Counted from the first letter of the stretch, positions 53,759 through 62,345 are shown. The stretch: DNA of 64,000 nucleotides from Flavihumibacter petaseus NBRC 106054 (GCF_000974785.1 NZ_BBWV01000002.1:248001-312000); one strand, 5' to 3'. A program made the numbers and translations. The notes: generated by a model not told the origin, from the sequence alone.

Positions 53759-54061
53759 TTACGCGATTTCGCTGATCCTGATTTTGGTGTAGTGATTACG
53801 ATGACCAAGTTTCTTGCGGAAACCTTTCCTTCTCTTCATCTTGAAGGCGATCACTTTGTCACCCTGCAGGTGATCAACGATCTCAGCTTTTACCACTGTC
53901 TTTACATCAGCACCAGCAGTAAGGCTGCCGTTGTTGTCAACCAGCAACACTTCAGAAAATTCTACTTTGTCGCCGGCGTTTCCTGCAATCTGAGGAACGT
54001 ACAAAGTCTGGTCTTTTTCAACCTTGAATTGCTGTCCGGCTATTTTAACAACTGCAAACAT
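53759..54061 (-). CDS. rplU: 50S ribosomal protein L21
   Basis: A 100-residue ribosomal protein: MFAVVKIAGQQFKVEKDQTL start, then the signature KMKRRKGFRKKLGHRNHYTK. It binds 23S rRNA in the large subunit. First gene of the rplU-rpmA operon, 22 bases downstream of the -7 box of a good promoter. Confidence 0.98.
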   Translation of the reverse strand: MFAVVKIAGQQFKVEKDQTLYVPQIAGNAGDKVEFSEVLLVDNNGSLTAGADVKTVVKAEIVDHLQGDKVIAFKMKRRKGFRKKLGHRNHYTKIRISEIA

Positions 54062-54082
54062 AACTTACCAAAATTAGGAGTG

Positions 54083-54113
54083 CAAAGGTAAGGAGATTTT
54101 TGGTAGCTCCCAA
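54083..54113 (-). promoter_or_regulatory. Promoter of rplU-rpmA
   Basis: On the minus strand TTG (54113-54111), 20 bases, then TACCTTTG (54090-54083). Transcription would start near 54079, 18 bases before the rplU ATG. Confidence 0.75.
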
Positions 54114-54168
54114 CCCTTTTTCAGAAATAATTACCCCAAATTTACGGGGCAGGAAGCAAATGGTCACC

Positions 54169-54176
54169 TAAATTTG
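54169..54176 (+). promoter_or_regulatory. Bacteroidetes -7 box of the adenylating enzyme gene
   Basis: TAAATTTG fits TAnnTTTG exactly. It overlaps the in-frame TTG at 54174, so the ATG at 54201 is the real start, about 21 bases after the predicted transcription start. Confidence 0.6.
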
Positions 54177-54200
54177 TCGGCGTTCATCGAACACAGTACC

Positions 54201-55697
54201 ATGAAATTCAAGTCTTTTCTTGCCAAACCGTTTGCGGCATACGTGGTAAAACAGATCCGGCGGTCCATGCAACAGGCAGTTCCCGACCAGGAAGCTATCT
54301 TTCAGGATCTCCTTAAAACCGGCGCCCATACTCAATTTGGCAAGGATCACCGGCTCGAAGAGGGCATGTCCCTGGCAGCCTACCGCCAGGCGGTCCCCAT
54401 CCGCGACTACGAATCCCTGAAGCCTTATATCAACCAGATCAAGGAAGGGAAGCATAATATATTATGGAAAGGTCAGCCGCTTTACCTGGCCAAAACCTCC
54501 GGAACCACTTCCGGCGTCAAATACATTCCCATTTCCAAAGAATCCATGCCCAACCATTTCAATACGGGCAGAAATGCAGTTTTCTGCAACCTCACCGAAA
54601 TGGGCAGCACCCGGGTCTTTGACGGGAAAATGATCTTTTTATCGGGGTCCCCGGAACTCGAAAGGGTAGGGGGCATCCCCACCGGACGCCTCAGCGGCAT
54701 CGTTAATCACCAGATTCCCAGTTACCTGCGTACCAACCAGCTACCCACCTACGAGACGAACTGTATCGACGAATGGGAGACCAAACTCGACCGGATCGTA
54801 GAGGAGACCATCGATCAGAACATGACCCTGATCAGTGGTATCCCGCCATGGATGCAGATGTATTTTGACCGCCTGACCCAACGCAGCGGTAAAAAAGTGG
54901 GTGACCTGTTCCCCGAATTCTCCGTGCTGGTTCACGGCGGCGTTAATTTCGAACCCTACCGTGCCCGCCTGCTGGAGACCATCGGCCGCCCCGTTGCCAC
55001 CATTGAAACTTTCCCGGCTTCTGAAGGCTTTTTCGCTTTCCAGGATTCACAACTATCAGAAGGCCTGTTGCTGAATACCAACAGCGGCATATTCTTCGAA
55101 TTCGTACCGGTAGGTGAGATCTTCTCTGAAAACCCCACCCGTCTTTCCCTGCCGGAGGTGAAAACAGGAGAGAATTACGCACTCATCATCAACAGTAACG
55201 CCGGGCTCTGGAGTTATAATATTGGTGATACCGTACGATTCGTTTCCCTGAATCCCTACCGGATCGTCGTTACCGGGCGCATCAAACATTTCATCTCCGC
55301 TTTCGGCGAACATGTGATTGGTGAAGAAGTGGAATACAGCCTCATGAAAGCCGCCACCGAGTCGGGTGTTCATATCACAGAATTTACTGTAGCACCCATG
55401 ATTTCGCAACAGGAAGGCAAAAGCTACCATGAGTGGTTCGTGGAGTTCGATCACGCACCCGATGACCTGGAAGCCTTTGCCGGCAAAGTGGATGGGAACC
55501 TCCGCAATAAGAACATCTATTATGACGACCTGATCACCGGCAATATCCTTCTGCCCCTGAAAATCAGGCCTGTCCGCCGCAACGGCTTTATCGAATACAT
55601 GAAAGCACAGGGTAAACTCGGTGGTCAGAATAAAGTTCCGCGCCTGAGCAACGACAGAAGCCTGGCAACTGCGCTGGAGTCTTTTGTGGAACAATAA
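54201..55697 (+). CDS. GH3-family acyl-adenylating protein (auxin-responsive GH3 homologue)
   Basis: A 498-residue member of the ANL-like GH3 family, named after plant hormone-conjugating enzymes. The ATP-binding P-loop-like motif is LAKTSGTTSGVKYIP. Later come the ETFPASEGFFAF segment and the C-terminal hinge RIVVTGRIKHFISAFGEHV. In bacteria the acyl acid and acceptor are unknown; an amide or thioester synthesis is likely. No linked pathway genes. The start is fixed by the -7 box at 54169-54176. Confidence 0.88.
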   Translation: MKFKSFLAKPFAAYVVKQIRRSMQQAVPDQEAIFQDLLKTGAHTQFGKDHRLEEGMSLAAYRQAVPIRDYESLKPYINQIKEGKHNILWKGQPLYLAKTSGTTSGVKYIPISKESMPNHFNTGRNAVFCNLTEMGSTRVFDGKMIFLSGSPELERVGGIPTGRLSGIVNHQIPSYLRTNQLPTYETNCIDEWETKLDRIVEETIDQNMTLISGIPPWMQMYFDRLTQRSGKKVGDLFPEFSVLVHGGVNFEPYRARLLETIGRPVATIETFPASEGFFAFQDSQLSEGLLLNTNSGIFFEFVPVGEIFSENPTRLSLPEVKTGENYALIINSNAGLWSYNIGDTVRFVSLNPYRIVVTGRIKHFISAFGEHVIGEEVEYSLMKAATESGVHITEFTVAPMISQQEGKSYHEWFVEFDHAPDDLEAFAGKVDGNLRNKNIYYDDLITGNILLPLKIRPVRRNGFIEYMKAQGKLGGQNKVPRLSNDRSLATALESFVEQ

Positions 55698-55726
55698 TCC
55701 TGCCCCCAGGCTAAATCTCTGCAAGC

Positions 55727-56050
55727 AGTGTTTTTCACGCAGTGTTTTTCACGCAATGGCGCCTTTGGCACCAAGCAAAGGGGCAAAGGCGCAAAGATTT
55801 TTTGAAATTGGTGATAGTATGGATGCTGCAAGCATTGCGATTTCCAAATTATTGCGCGGGGCACATAACCTGTTAAGCACACCTCAAGAATTTTCGCGGA
55901 TCCAACCCGCCATTACGAAGCGAACCTTTGCGATCTTCCAGCCGCAGGCTGGTAAACTTTCGGGTGTAAAACCCTCCGTATGTTGCATCGCTATCAGCTC
56001 CATTGTCTGCAAATTCTTTGCGGCTTTGCCCCTTAGCGTGCTTTGCGTGA
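55727..56050. repeat. Inverted-repeat element upstream of the arginine promoter
   Basis: The inner arms 55778-55797 and 56015-56034 match in 19 of 20 positions as reverse complements. The outer ends also pair (TTTTCACGCAA near 55747-55757 with TTGCGTGAAAA near 56043-56053). The left arm begins with a tandem duplication of the 14-base unit AGTGTTTTTCACGC (55727-55754). The 217-base spacer has no credible gene. It ends about 75 bases before the arginine promoter. Confidence 0.75.
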
Positions 56051-56124
56051 AAACAAAAACGCCCTGCGTGAAACCCGTAAAGCTTACGCTTGTTAGCCTC
56101 AGCCGCTGAGTTTTATATATTTTT

Positions 56125-56158
56125 TTTGCCTGCATTCCGGCAAAATCGTATAATTTTG
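56125..56158 (+). promoter_or_regulatory. Promoter of the arginine operon
   Basis: TTTG (56125-56128), 22 bases, then TAATTTTG (56151-56158), a full Bacteroidetes promoter. Transcription would start near 56162, giving a leader of about 240 bases before the first enzyme gene. Confidence 0.75.
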
Positions 56159-56187
56159 GCGAGCAAATTAAAAACACTGGCGTAAAG

Positions 56188-56295
56188 ATGAAAGCATTCC
56201 AACAACATAGTGCCCCTGTTCAGATGAACGGCCTGGTTGTATTCTCCCCGGAAGCTACCCTTTGTTTGTACCCGCGACCGCGACGTGGTTGCTGA
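56188..56295 (+). CDS. Putative arginine leader peptide (35 residues)
   Basis: A short frame beginning at ATG 26 bases after the predicted transcription start. The peptide starts MKAFQQHSAPVQMNG and ends CLYPRPRRGC, with three Arg codons (CGA, CGA, CGT at 56275-56286) among the last five. The stop codon TGA (56293-56295) lies in the 5' arm of a hairpin. Position upstream of a complete arginine operon and clustering of Arg codons just before a hairpin are the marks of ribosome-mediated attenuation. It is too short to be a typical enzyme or domain. No homologue was searched. Confidence 0.65.
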   Translation: MKAFQQHSAPVQMNGLVVFSPEATLCLYPRPRRGC

Positions 56296-56366
56296 TAGGA
56301 CGAGCCCTTTGCACCGGCCCCTATCAGTGAAAAAAGCCCCGAGACTTTTTTACACACCACTGGTGT
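56292..56366 (+). promoter_or_regulatory. Candidate attenuator of the arginine operon
   Basis: Three hairpins follow the Arg codons. First, CTGATAGG / CCTATCAG (56292-56299 with 56320-56327), which includes the leader stop. Second, an A/T stem AAAAAAG / CTTTTTT (56330-56336 with 56345-56351) that ends in a T tract. Third, ACACC / GGTGT (about 56354-56366). The loop of the first (56311-56317) can also pair with 56360-56366 (7 bp, two G-U), which would exclude the third. A GC-rich canonical terminator is not evident, so the exact mechanism is uncertain. Confidence 0.5.
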
Positions 56367-56404
56367 ACCGCTAAAAACATCTTCTGATCCTTAATTTATT
56401 GCCG

Positions 56405-57133
56405 TTGGAAACAACATCCATTATCGTGAGGGTAGCCACTCCCGATGATATCCATTTTGCATCCACCATCACTGATGAGATGGAATCTTCCGCAAAAGCG
56501 AGGGGAACCGGTATCGCTAAAAGATCGCCGGACTATATCGCTGAAAAAATGCGCGAAGGAAAGGCAGTGATCGCCCTGACTGACACCGGAACATGGGTAG
56601 GCTTCTGTTATATCGAAACCTGGAGCCATGGAGAATATGTGGCGAATTCCGGGCTGATCGTATCCCCAAATTTCAGGAAGAGCGGTGTAGCCAAACGCAT
56701 TAAGGAATGCACCTTCAAATTGTCGCGGGAAAAATTCCCGAATGCCAAACTGTTCGGTCTCACCACCGGCCTCGCCGTCATGAAGATCAACAGCGACCTG
56801 GGATACGAACCGGTGACCTATTCCGAACTCACGCAGGACGAAGCCTTCTGGGCCGGCTGCAAAAGCTGTGTCAACTTTGACATCCTTACCAGCAAGGAAA
56901 GAAAAAACTGCCTCTGCACCGCCATGCTCTACGATCCCAAAGATCATTACAAGCCCGAGGAAACTGCTGAAGATTTCAAGCAGCATTCCAAAGCCTATGA
57001 GCGCCTGCTGCGGTTCAAACAATCCCGCTTCCTCAAGGTCTTCAAGAAAAAGCAGGCCCAGGAAAATGCCGGAGGCGGTGATGCCGGTAAGAAAAAAATG
57101 TTCGCTGCACTTAGCTCCCTTTTTCATTTTTAA
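56405..57133 (+). CDS. GNAT-family acyltransferase, probable N-acylglutamate synthase of the arginine pathway
   Basis: A 242-residue GNAT protein, first gene of the arginine operon. It has the acyl-CoA motif (VSPNFRKSGVAKRIKE) and the ARGTGIAKRSPDYI segment seen in Bacteroidetes homologues that sit in front of arg genes. I recall that a Bacteroides thetaiotaomicron homologue (BT3761) was assigned as N-succinylglutamate synthase from mutant fitness data. A Cys cluster (CKSC, then NCLC) follows the catalytic core; it may bind metal. The last 40 residues are basic. No ATG is available at the 5' end; TTG at 56405 fits the homologues, TTG at 56399 is possible. Confidence 0.8.
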   Translation: METTSIIVRVATPDDIHFASTITDEMESSAKARGTGIAKRSPDYIAEKMREGKAVIALTDTGTWVGFCYIETWSHGEYVANSGLIVSPNFRKSGVAKRIKECTFKLSREKFPNAKLFGLTTGLAVMKINSDLGYEPVTYSELTQDEAFWAGCKSCVNFDILTSKERKNCLCTAMLYDPKDHYKPEETAEDFKQHSKAYERLLRFKQSRFLKVFKKKQAQENAGGGDAGKKKMFAALSSLFHF

Positions 57134-57151
57134 AACTGTTCAATCGTCAAC

Positions 57152-58357
57152 ATGGCCAAAAAAGTAGTACTTGGATTCAGTGGTGGTCTCGATACAACCT
57201 TCTGTGTAAAATACCTCAGCGAAGACCGCGGATTTGAAGTGCATTCCATCATTGTGAATACTGGTGGTTTCACCAAAGAAGAACTGGACCAGATCGAGCA
57301 GCACGCGTATAAACTGGGCGTGAAAAGCCACACCACAGTAGATGCCGTCAAAGGATACTATGACCGGATCATCCGGTACCTCATATATGGTAATGTCCTC
57401 AAGAATAATACCTATCCCCTGAGTGTAAGCGCCGAGCGGCTCAGCCAGGCGATCCATATCGCCGAGCATGTGAAAAAGCTCAATGCCGATGCCGTAGCGC
57501 ACGGCAGCACCGGCGCCGGCAATGACCAGGTACGGTTCGATATGGTATTCCATATCATGATCCCCGGCGTGGAGATCATCACCCCCATCCGCGATCTGAA
57601 ACTCAGCCGGGAAGCAGAAATTGAATACCTGAAAAGCAAAGGCGTGAATATGAACGCCGAAAAAGCCAAATACAGTATCAATAAAGGTCTTTGGGGTACC
57701 AGCGTCGGCGGCAAAGAAACCCTTTCTTCCAATGGCATGCTGCCCGAATCCGCGTGGCCAACACAGGTAACCAAAACCACCGGCGAACAGGTGAAAGTTC
57801 ACTTTGAAAAAGGTGAGCTCACCGGCATTAATGACCGCACCTTCGATCACCCTTCCGATGCGATCCTCTTCCTGCAAAGCATTGCCGGTCCCTTTGGTAT
57901 CGGCCGTGACATTCATATCGGTGATACGATCATCGGCATCAAAGGGCGTGTGGGCTTTGAAGCTGCCGCGCCGATGGTGATCCTCAAAGCGCACCATGCG
58001 CTCGAAAAACATGTGCTTACCAAATGGCAGCTGAACTGGAAAGATCAGTTGGCACAGTTTTATGGCAACTGGTTGCATGAGGGGCAGATCCTCGACCCGG
58101 TAATGCGGGATATCGAAGCCTTCCTCGCCAATAGTCAGCAACAGGTGACCGGTGATGTATTTGTGGAACTGATGCCATACCGTTTCCAGGTGACCGGCAT
58201 CGAATCAGCCTTTGACCTGATGTCTTCCAGATTCGGCAAGTACGGTGAGATGAACAATGGCTGGTCAGGTGATGACGTAAGAGGCTTCAGTAAAATCTTT
58301 GGCAACCAGACTGCGATCTGGAACAGTGTGAACGAAGAGGCCAACAGCAAAAAGTAA
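57152..58357 (+). CDS. argG: Argininosuccinate synthase
   Basis: A 401-residue cytosolic enzyme that joins citrulline and aspartate with ATP to argininosuccinate. The ATP pyrophosphatase loop is GFSGGLDTTFC (residues 8-18). Other family regions are AVAHGSTGAGNDQVRFD and GRVGFEAAAPMVIL. It lies 18 bases after the GNAT gene and 18 bases before argC. Placement of argG ahead of argC is typical for Bacteroidetes arg clusters. Confidence 0.96.
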   Translation: MAKKVVLGFSGGLDTTFCVKYLSEDRGFEVHSIIVNTGGFTKEELDQIEQHAYKLGVKSHTTVDAVKGYYDRIIRYLIYGNVLKNNTYPLSVSAERLSQAIHIAEHVKKLNADAVAHGSTGAGNDQVRFDMVFHIMIPGVEIITPIRDLKLSREAEIEYLKSKGVNMNAEKAKYSINKGLWGTSVGGKETLSSNGMLPESAWPTQVTKTTGEQVKVHFEKGELTGINDRTFDHPSDAILFLQSIAGPFGIGRDIHIGDTIIGIKGRVGFEAAAPMVILKAHHALEKHVLTKWQLNWKDQLAQFYGNWLHEGQILDPVMRDIEAFLANSQQQVTGDVFVELMPYRFQVTGIESAFDLMSSRFGKYGEMNNGWSGDDVRGFSKIFGNQTAIWNSVNEEANSKK

Positions 58358-58375
58358 CATTCTAAACAGAAACAA

Positions 58376-59389
58376 GTGATCAAGGTCGGCATAATAGGAG
58401 GAGCAGGGTATACGGGCGGAGAACTGATCCGGCTGCTGGTACACCATCCCGCTGCTGAGATAACATTCGTACACAGCAAGAGCAGCGCTGGAAAACCTTT
58501 ATACAGCATTCACCATGACCTGCTGGGAGAAACAGAACAACTGTTCACCGGTGAGCTCAGCACGGATATTGATGTGTTATTTCTCTGTACCGGGCATGGC
58601 GAAGCGCGAAAATTCCTGGAAGCAAATACTTTTCCGGCAGGCGTGAAGATCATTGATCTGTCCAACGATTTCCGGCTGCAGGCAGGCAACAGCCTGGGCG
58701 ACCTGCAATTCGTTTACGGCCTTCCGGAACTGAACCGCGACAGGATCGCAGGCACTAACGGGCATGCCCCGGCGCAGGCGATTGCCAATCCGGGTTGCTT
58801 CGCTACGGCCATCCAGCTGGGGCTTTTACCACTGGCACATGCCGGGTTGCTGGATGAGATCTATACTACCGGCATCACCGGATCCACCGGGGCAGGACAA
58901 TCGCTCGCAGCTACTTCTCATTTCAGCTGGAGAGCCAATAATATCCAGGCGTACAAAACGCTGTCGCACCAGCACCTGGGAGAGATCGGCGAATCCCTGC
59001 AGCAATTACAGTCCGCCACGGTCAACGCGATTCCCGACAAGGCGATCGGTCTTCATTTTGTGCCCTGGCGCGGTGATTTTACAAGAGGGATATTTATCAG
59101 CTCCACCCTCACGCTCGACCGCCCGATCCGCGACCTGGTGGCCCTTTATAAAGAATTTTACAAAGGACATCCGTTTACGCATGTCGCCGACGATACCATT
59201 TTTCTCAAGCAGGTGGTGAACACCAACAAAGCGGTGATCCACCTGGAAAAAGCCGGAACCAAACTCGTTGTGCACAGCGCGATCGACAATCTCCTGAAAG
59301 GAGCCAGCGGTCAGGCCGTGCAGAACATGAACCTGCTGTTCGGTGTTCCCGAAACAACAGGCCTCCAGCTGAAAGCAAACTATTTTTAA
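58376..59389 (+). CDS. argC: N-acyl-gamma-glutamyl-phosphate reductase
   Basis: A 337-residue NADPH-dependent reductase from a GTG start. The nucleotide site is GIIGGAGYTGGELIRLL (residues 6-22), and the catalytic Cys141 lies in AIANPGCFATAIQ. It reduces N-acylglutamyl phosphate to the semialdehyde. Gap to argD is 18 bases. Confidence 0.96.
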   Translation: MIKVGIIGGAGYTGGELIRLLVHHPAAEITFVHSKSSAGKPLYSIHHDLLGETEQLFTGELSTDIDVLFLCTGHGEARKFLEANTFPAGVKIIDLSNDFRLQAGNSLGDLQFVYGLPELNRDRIAGTNGHAPAQAIANPGCFATAIQLGLLPLAHAGLLDEIYTTGITGSTGAGQSLAATSHFSWRANNIQAYKTLSHQHLGEIGESLQQLQSATVNAIPDKAIGLHFVPWRGDFTRGIFISSTLTLDRPIRDLVALYKEFYKGHPFTHVADDTIFLKQVVNTNKAVIHLEKAGTKLVVHSAIDNLLKGASGQAVQNMNLLFGVPETTGLQLKANYF

Positions 59390-59407
59390 ACCGATAAAAG
59401 ACGCCAG

Positions 59408-60571
59408 ATGAAATTATTCGACGTTTATCCCCTGAACAACATCACCATCGAAAAGGCCAGTGGCTCCAGAGTATGGGATGACCAGGGAAATGCCTACCTG
59501 GACATGTACGGCGGTCATGCCGTAATCTCTATTGGTCATACCCATCCGCACTGGGTTAAACGAATCGAAGATCAGCTGGAACGCATCGCGTTTTATTCCA
59601 ACTCCGTACTCATCCCGCAACAGCGGGAACTGGCGGAAAAACTCGGCCATCTTTCCGGAAAGGAGAACTACCAGTTATTCCTTTGCAATTCCGGTGCGGA
59701 AGCCAATGAAAATGCCCTGAAACTCGCATCATTTCATACCGGCCGTAAAAAGGTCATTGCCTTCCGGAAATCCTTCCACGGAAGAACTTCCCTGGCCGTT
59801 GCCGCTACTGACAACCCGGCCATCGTGGCACCGGTAAACCAGACCGCTAATATCATCTTCCTTCCCTTCAACGATACGGATTCCCTCAAAGCCTGTTTCA
59901 AGGCACAGGGATCAGAGATCGCTGCAGTGATCGTGGAAGGTATCCAGGGTGTAGGTGGAATCAATGTGGCTACTGCGGAGTTCCTGCAGGCCATCCGTTC
60001 CTGCTGCGATGAATATGGTGCGGTGTATATCGCCGACAGTGTGCAGTGCGGTTACGGAAGAACCGGTAAGTTCTATTCTCACGATCATGCCGGTGTAGAC
60101 GCTGATATCTATTCTATGGCAAAGGGCATGGGCAACGGTTTCCCGGTAGCCGGTATTTCCATTGCACCGCACCTCCAGCCCAAATATGGTATGCTGGGCA
60201 CTACATTTGGTGGCAACCAGCTGGCCTGCGCTGCTGCATTGGCCGTGTTGGAAGTAATGGAAGCTGAAGACCTGATGGAAAAAGCGGCTGAAACCGGCGA
60301 ATACCTGATGGAAGCCCTGCGGCAATTACCCGGCATTTCCAATGTGCGGGGCGTGGGACTAATGATTGGTTTCGATGTTCCGGATAACCTGAAAGACCTG
60401 AAGAAGAACCTGCTCAGCAAACACCATATTTTCACCGGTGAAGCCAAACCCAATGTGATCCGCCTGCTGCCTTCCCTTGCGCTCAGCAAAGAAGAAGCAG
60501 ATGAGTTCCTGGAAGCGATCCGGGCAGAAATCACCACCCTTGAATTGTCGTCCACCCCAATTACCGCATAA
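59408..60571 (+). CDS. argD: N-acylornithine aminotransferase
   Basis: A 387-residue class III PLP aminotransferase that transfers the amino group of glutamate to N-acylglutamate semialdehyde. The Schiff-base Lys239 is in SMAKGMGNGFP, and the phosphate-binding segment is NSGAEANENALKLA. Asp210 pairs with the cofactor ring (IADSVQCGYGRTGKFY); the usual Glu after this Asp is Ser. The stop codon and the argF' start overlap by one base (TAATG). Confidence 0.93.
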   Translation: MKLFDVYPLNNITIEKASGSRVWDDQGNAYLDMYGGHAVISIGHTHPHWVKRIEDQLERIAFYSNSVLIPQQRELAEKLGHLSGKENYQLFLCNSGAEANENALKLASFHTGRKKVIAFRKSFHGRTSLAVAATDNPAIVAPVNQTANIIFLPFNDTDSLKACFKAQGSEIAAVIVEGIQGVGGINVATAEFLQAIRSCCDEYGAVYIADSVQCGYGRTGKFYSHDHAGVDADIYSMAKGMGNGFPVAGISIAPHLQPKYGMLGTTFGGNQLACAAALAVLEVMEAEDLMEKAAETGEYLMEALRQLPGISNVRGVGLMIGFDVPDNLKDLKKNLLSKHHIFTGEAKPNVIRLLPSLALSKEEADEFLEAIRAEITTLELSSTPITA

Positions 60572-61557
60572 TGAATCATTTTGTTTCCGTTGCTGACGTA
60601 CCGGACATCCCGGCACTGGTCAGTAGGGCTTTAGCTTATAAGAACGACCCATACCAGGATGTGACCCTCGGTGAACGCAGGCGAATCGGCATGCTGTTCC
60701 TGAATCCTAGTATGCGGACGCGCCTCAGTACCCAGGTGGCAGCGCAACAGCTCGGCATGGAAGCCGTAGTGTTCAATGTGGGCAGTGAAGGCTGGGCCCT
60801 GGAATTCGAAGAGGAAGCAATTATGAGCGGCAACACAGTAGAACACGTGAAAGACGCAGCGCCGATCATGGGCAAATATTTTGACATCCTCTGCATCCGC
60901 ACCTTTCCATCCCTGAAGAACCGTGAAGACGATTACAGCGAACTGTATATTAACCAGTTTATCAAATACGCCGGCATTCCCATCGTGAGCCTGGAAAGCG
61001 CGACACTGCATCCGTTGCAGAGCTTTACCGATATCATCACGATCACAGAACAACTGGCACTGCAGGGCAAACTCGATACCGCTACCGGCAAGCCCGCACG
61101 GAAGCCGAAGATTGTGCTGACCTGGGCACCACATGTGAAGCCACTGCCGCAATGCGTAGCCAACAGCTTTGCTCAATGGGTGAATGCCTGGGGGGAAGCA
61201 GATTTCGTGATTACTCACCCTGAAGATTATGAACTCGAACCTTCCTTTACAAAGGGAGCTACCATCACACACGACCAGGATGAAGCACTGAAGGATGCAG
61301 ACTTCGTGTATGTTAAGAACTGGAGCACCTTCAACGACTACGGCAAGATCTATGTAAATGATCCCGAATGGATGCTCACCAACGAAAAACTGGCACTCAC
61401 CAACAATGCGAAAGTGATGCATTGCCTCCCGGTACGCCGTAATGTGGAACTCAGCGATGAGATTCTCGACGGACCGAACAGCATCGTGACTACACAGGCA
61501 GGTAACCGGGTGTGGGCAGCACAGGCCGTATTGTCGGAACTAATCCGCCGTAAATGA
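60571..61557 (+). CDS. argF': N-succinyl/acetylornithine transcarbamylase ArgF'
   Basis: A 328-residue transcarbamylase of the ArgF' type that uses N-acylornithine instead of ornithine. The carbamoyl-phosphate loop is NPSMRTRLS, with SATLHPLQSFTD and the C-terminal HCLPVRRNVE as further motifs. The specificity position (Pro90 in the Bacteroides fragilis succinylornithine enzyme, Glu92 in the Xanthomonas acetylornithine enzyme) is Val90 here (SGNTVEHV). Replacement of that Glu by Val, Pro, Ala or Ser is known to shift preference to the succinyl substrate (recall), so a succinylornithine transcarbamylase is likely. Stop overlaps argB by 4 bases. Confidence 0.93.
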   Translation: MNHFVSVADVPDIPALVSRALAYKNDPYQDVTLGERRRIGMLFLNPSMRTRLSTQVAAQQLGMEAVVFNVGSEGWALEFEEEAIMSGNTVEHVKDAAPIMGKYFDILCIRTFPSLKNREDDYSELYINQFIKYAGIPIVSLESATLHPLQSFTDIITITEQLALQGKLDTATGKPARKPKIVLTWAPHVKPLPQCVANSFAQWVNAWGEADFVITHPEDYELEPSFTKGATITHDQDEALKDADFVYVKNWSTFNDYGKIYVNDPEWMLTNEKLALTNNAKVMHCLPVRRNVELSDEILDGPNSIVTTQAGNRVWAAQAVLSELIRRK

Positions 61558-62345
61558 AACAGGTATTTGTCATCAAGATCGGCGGCAATGTGATCGATGA
61601 TCCCGAAGCGCTAAACAGTTTCCTGGAAGATTTCCACCGGATCGACTCCCCGAAAGTGCTGGTGCATGGCGGGGGCAAGATCGCCTCGAGGCTTGGCGAC
61701 CAGCTGGGCATCAAATCCAACTATGTTGACGGCAGGCGCATCACCGATGATGCTACCATTGACCTGGTAACAATGGTCTACGGCGGGCTTGTCAACAAGC
61801 AGGTCGTAGCGCAGCTGCAATCACTCGGATGCAATGCCATCGGTATCACGGGTGCTGATGCGAACCTGTTACCTGCCATTAAACGGCCCGTAAAAACCAT
61901 CGACTTTGGTTGGGTGGGCGATGTGGAAGCCGGAAAGATCCCTGTGAATCGCTGGCAGGTTTTGCTGGACAATGACTTTATTCCCGTACTCGCACCACTC
62001 ACCCACGATGGGCAGGGGCACATGCTCAATACGAATGCCGATACCATGGCTGCTGTGATCGCCGAAGCACTGAGTGTACAATACAATGTTCGCCTGCTGT
62101 ATTGTTTCGAGAAAAAAGGTATCCTGGAAGATGTCAATAATGACGCCTCCGTGATCACGCACCTTGACAGGAACAGCTATGCGACACTCCGGCAGGAAGG
62201 AAAATTGTTTGCCGGTATCCTGCCGAAACTCGATAACGCCTTCGCAGCGATCGACGCCGGCGTAAAGGAAGTACTGATCGGACACGCTGAAGACCTCCTT
62301 CAGAACACTACCACAAAAACCACCGGAACCCTCATCACCGCATGA
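61554..62345 (+). CDS. argB: N-acylglutamate kinase
   Basis: A 263-residue amino-acid kinase that phosphorylates N-acylglutamate. Family motifs: VIKIGGNVID (ATP site), VLVHGGGKIASRL, ITGADANLL and MLNTNADTMAAVIAEAL. It is on the short side, with no N-terminal extension of the arginine-inhibited hexameric form, so feedback inhibition by arginine through that helix is not expected (inference). ATGA overlaps link it to argF' before and argE after. Confidence 0.95.
   Translation: MKQVFVIKIGGNVIDDPEALNSFLEDFHRIDSPKVLVHGGGKIASRLGDQLGIKSNYVDGRRITDDATIDLVTMVYGGLVNKQVVAQLQSLGCNAIGITGADANLLPAIKRPVKTIDFGWVGDVEAGKIPVNRWQVLLDNDFIPVLAPLTHDGQGHMLNTNADTMAAVIAEALSVQYNVRLLYCFEKKGILEDVNNDASVITHLDRNSYATLRQEGKLFAGILPKLDNAFAAIDAGVKEVLIGHAEDLLQNTTTKTTGTLITA

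Noticed and set aside
55684-56109. 141-codon plus-strand frame after the GH3-family gene
   Set aside because: It lies across both arms of a repeat element and has no recognisable domain.
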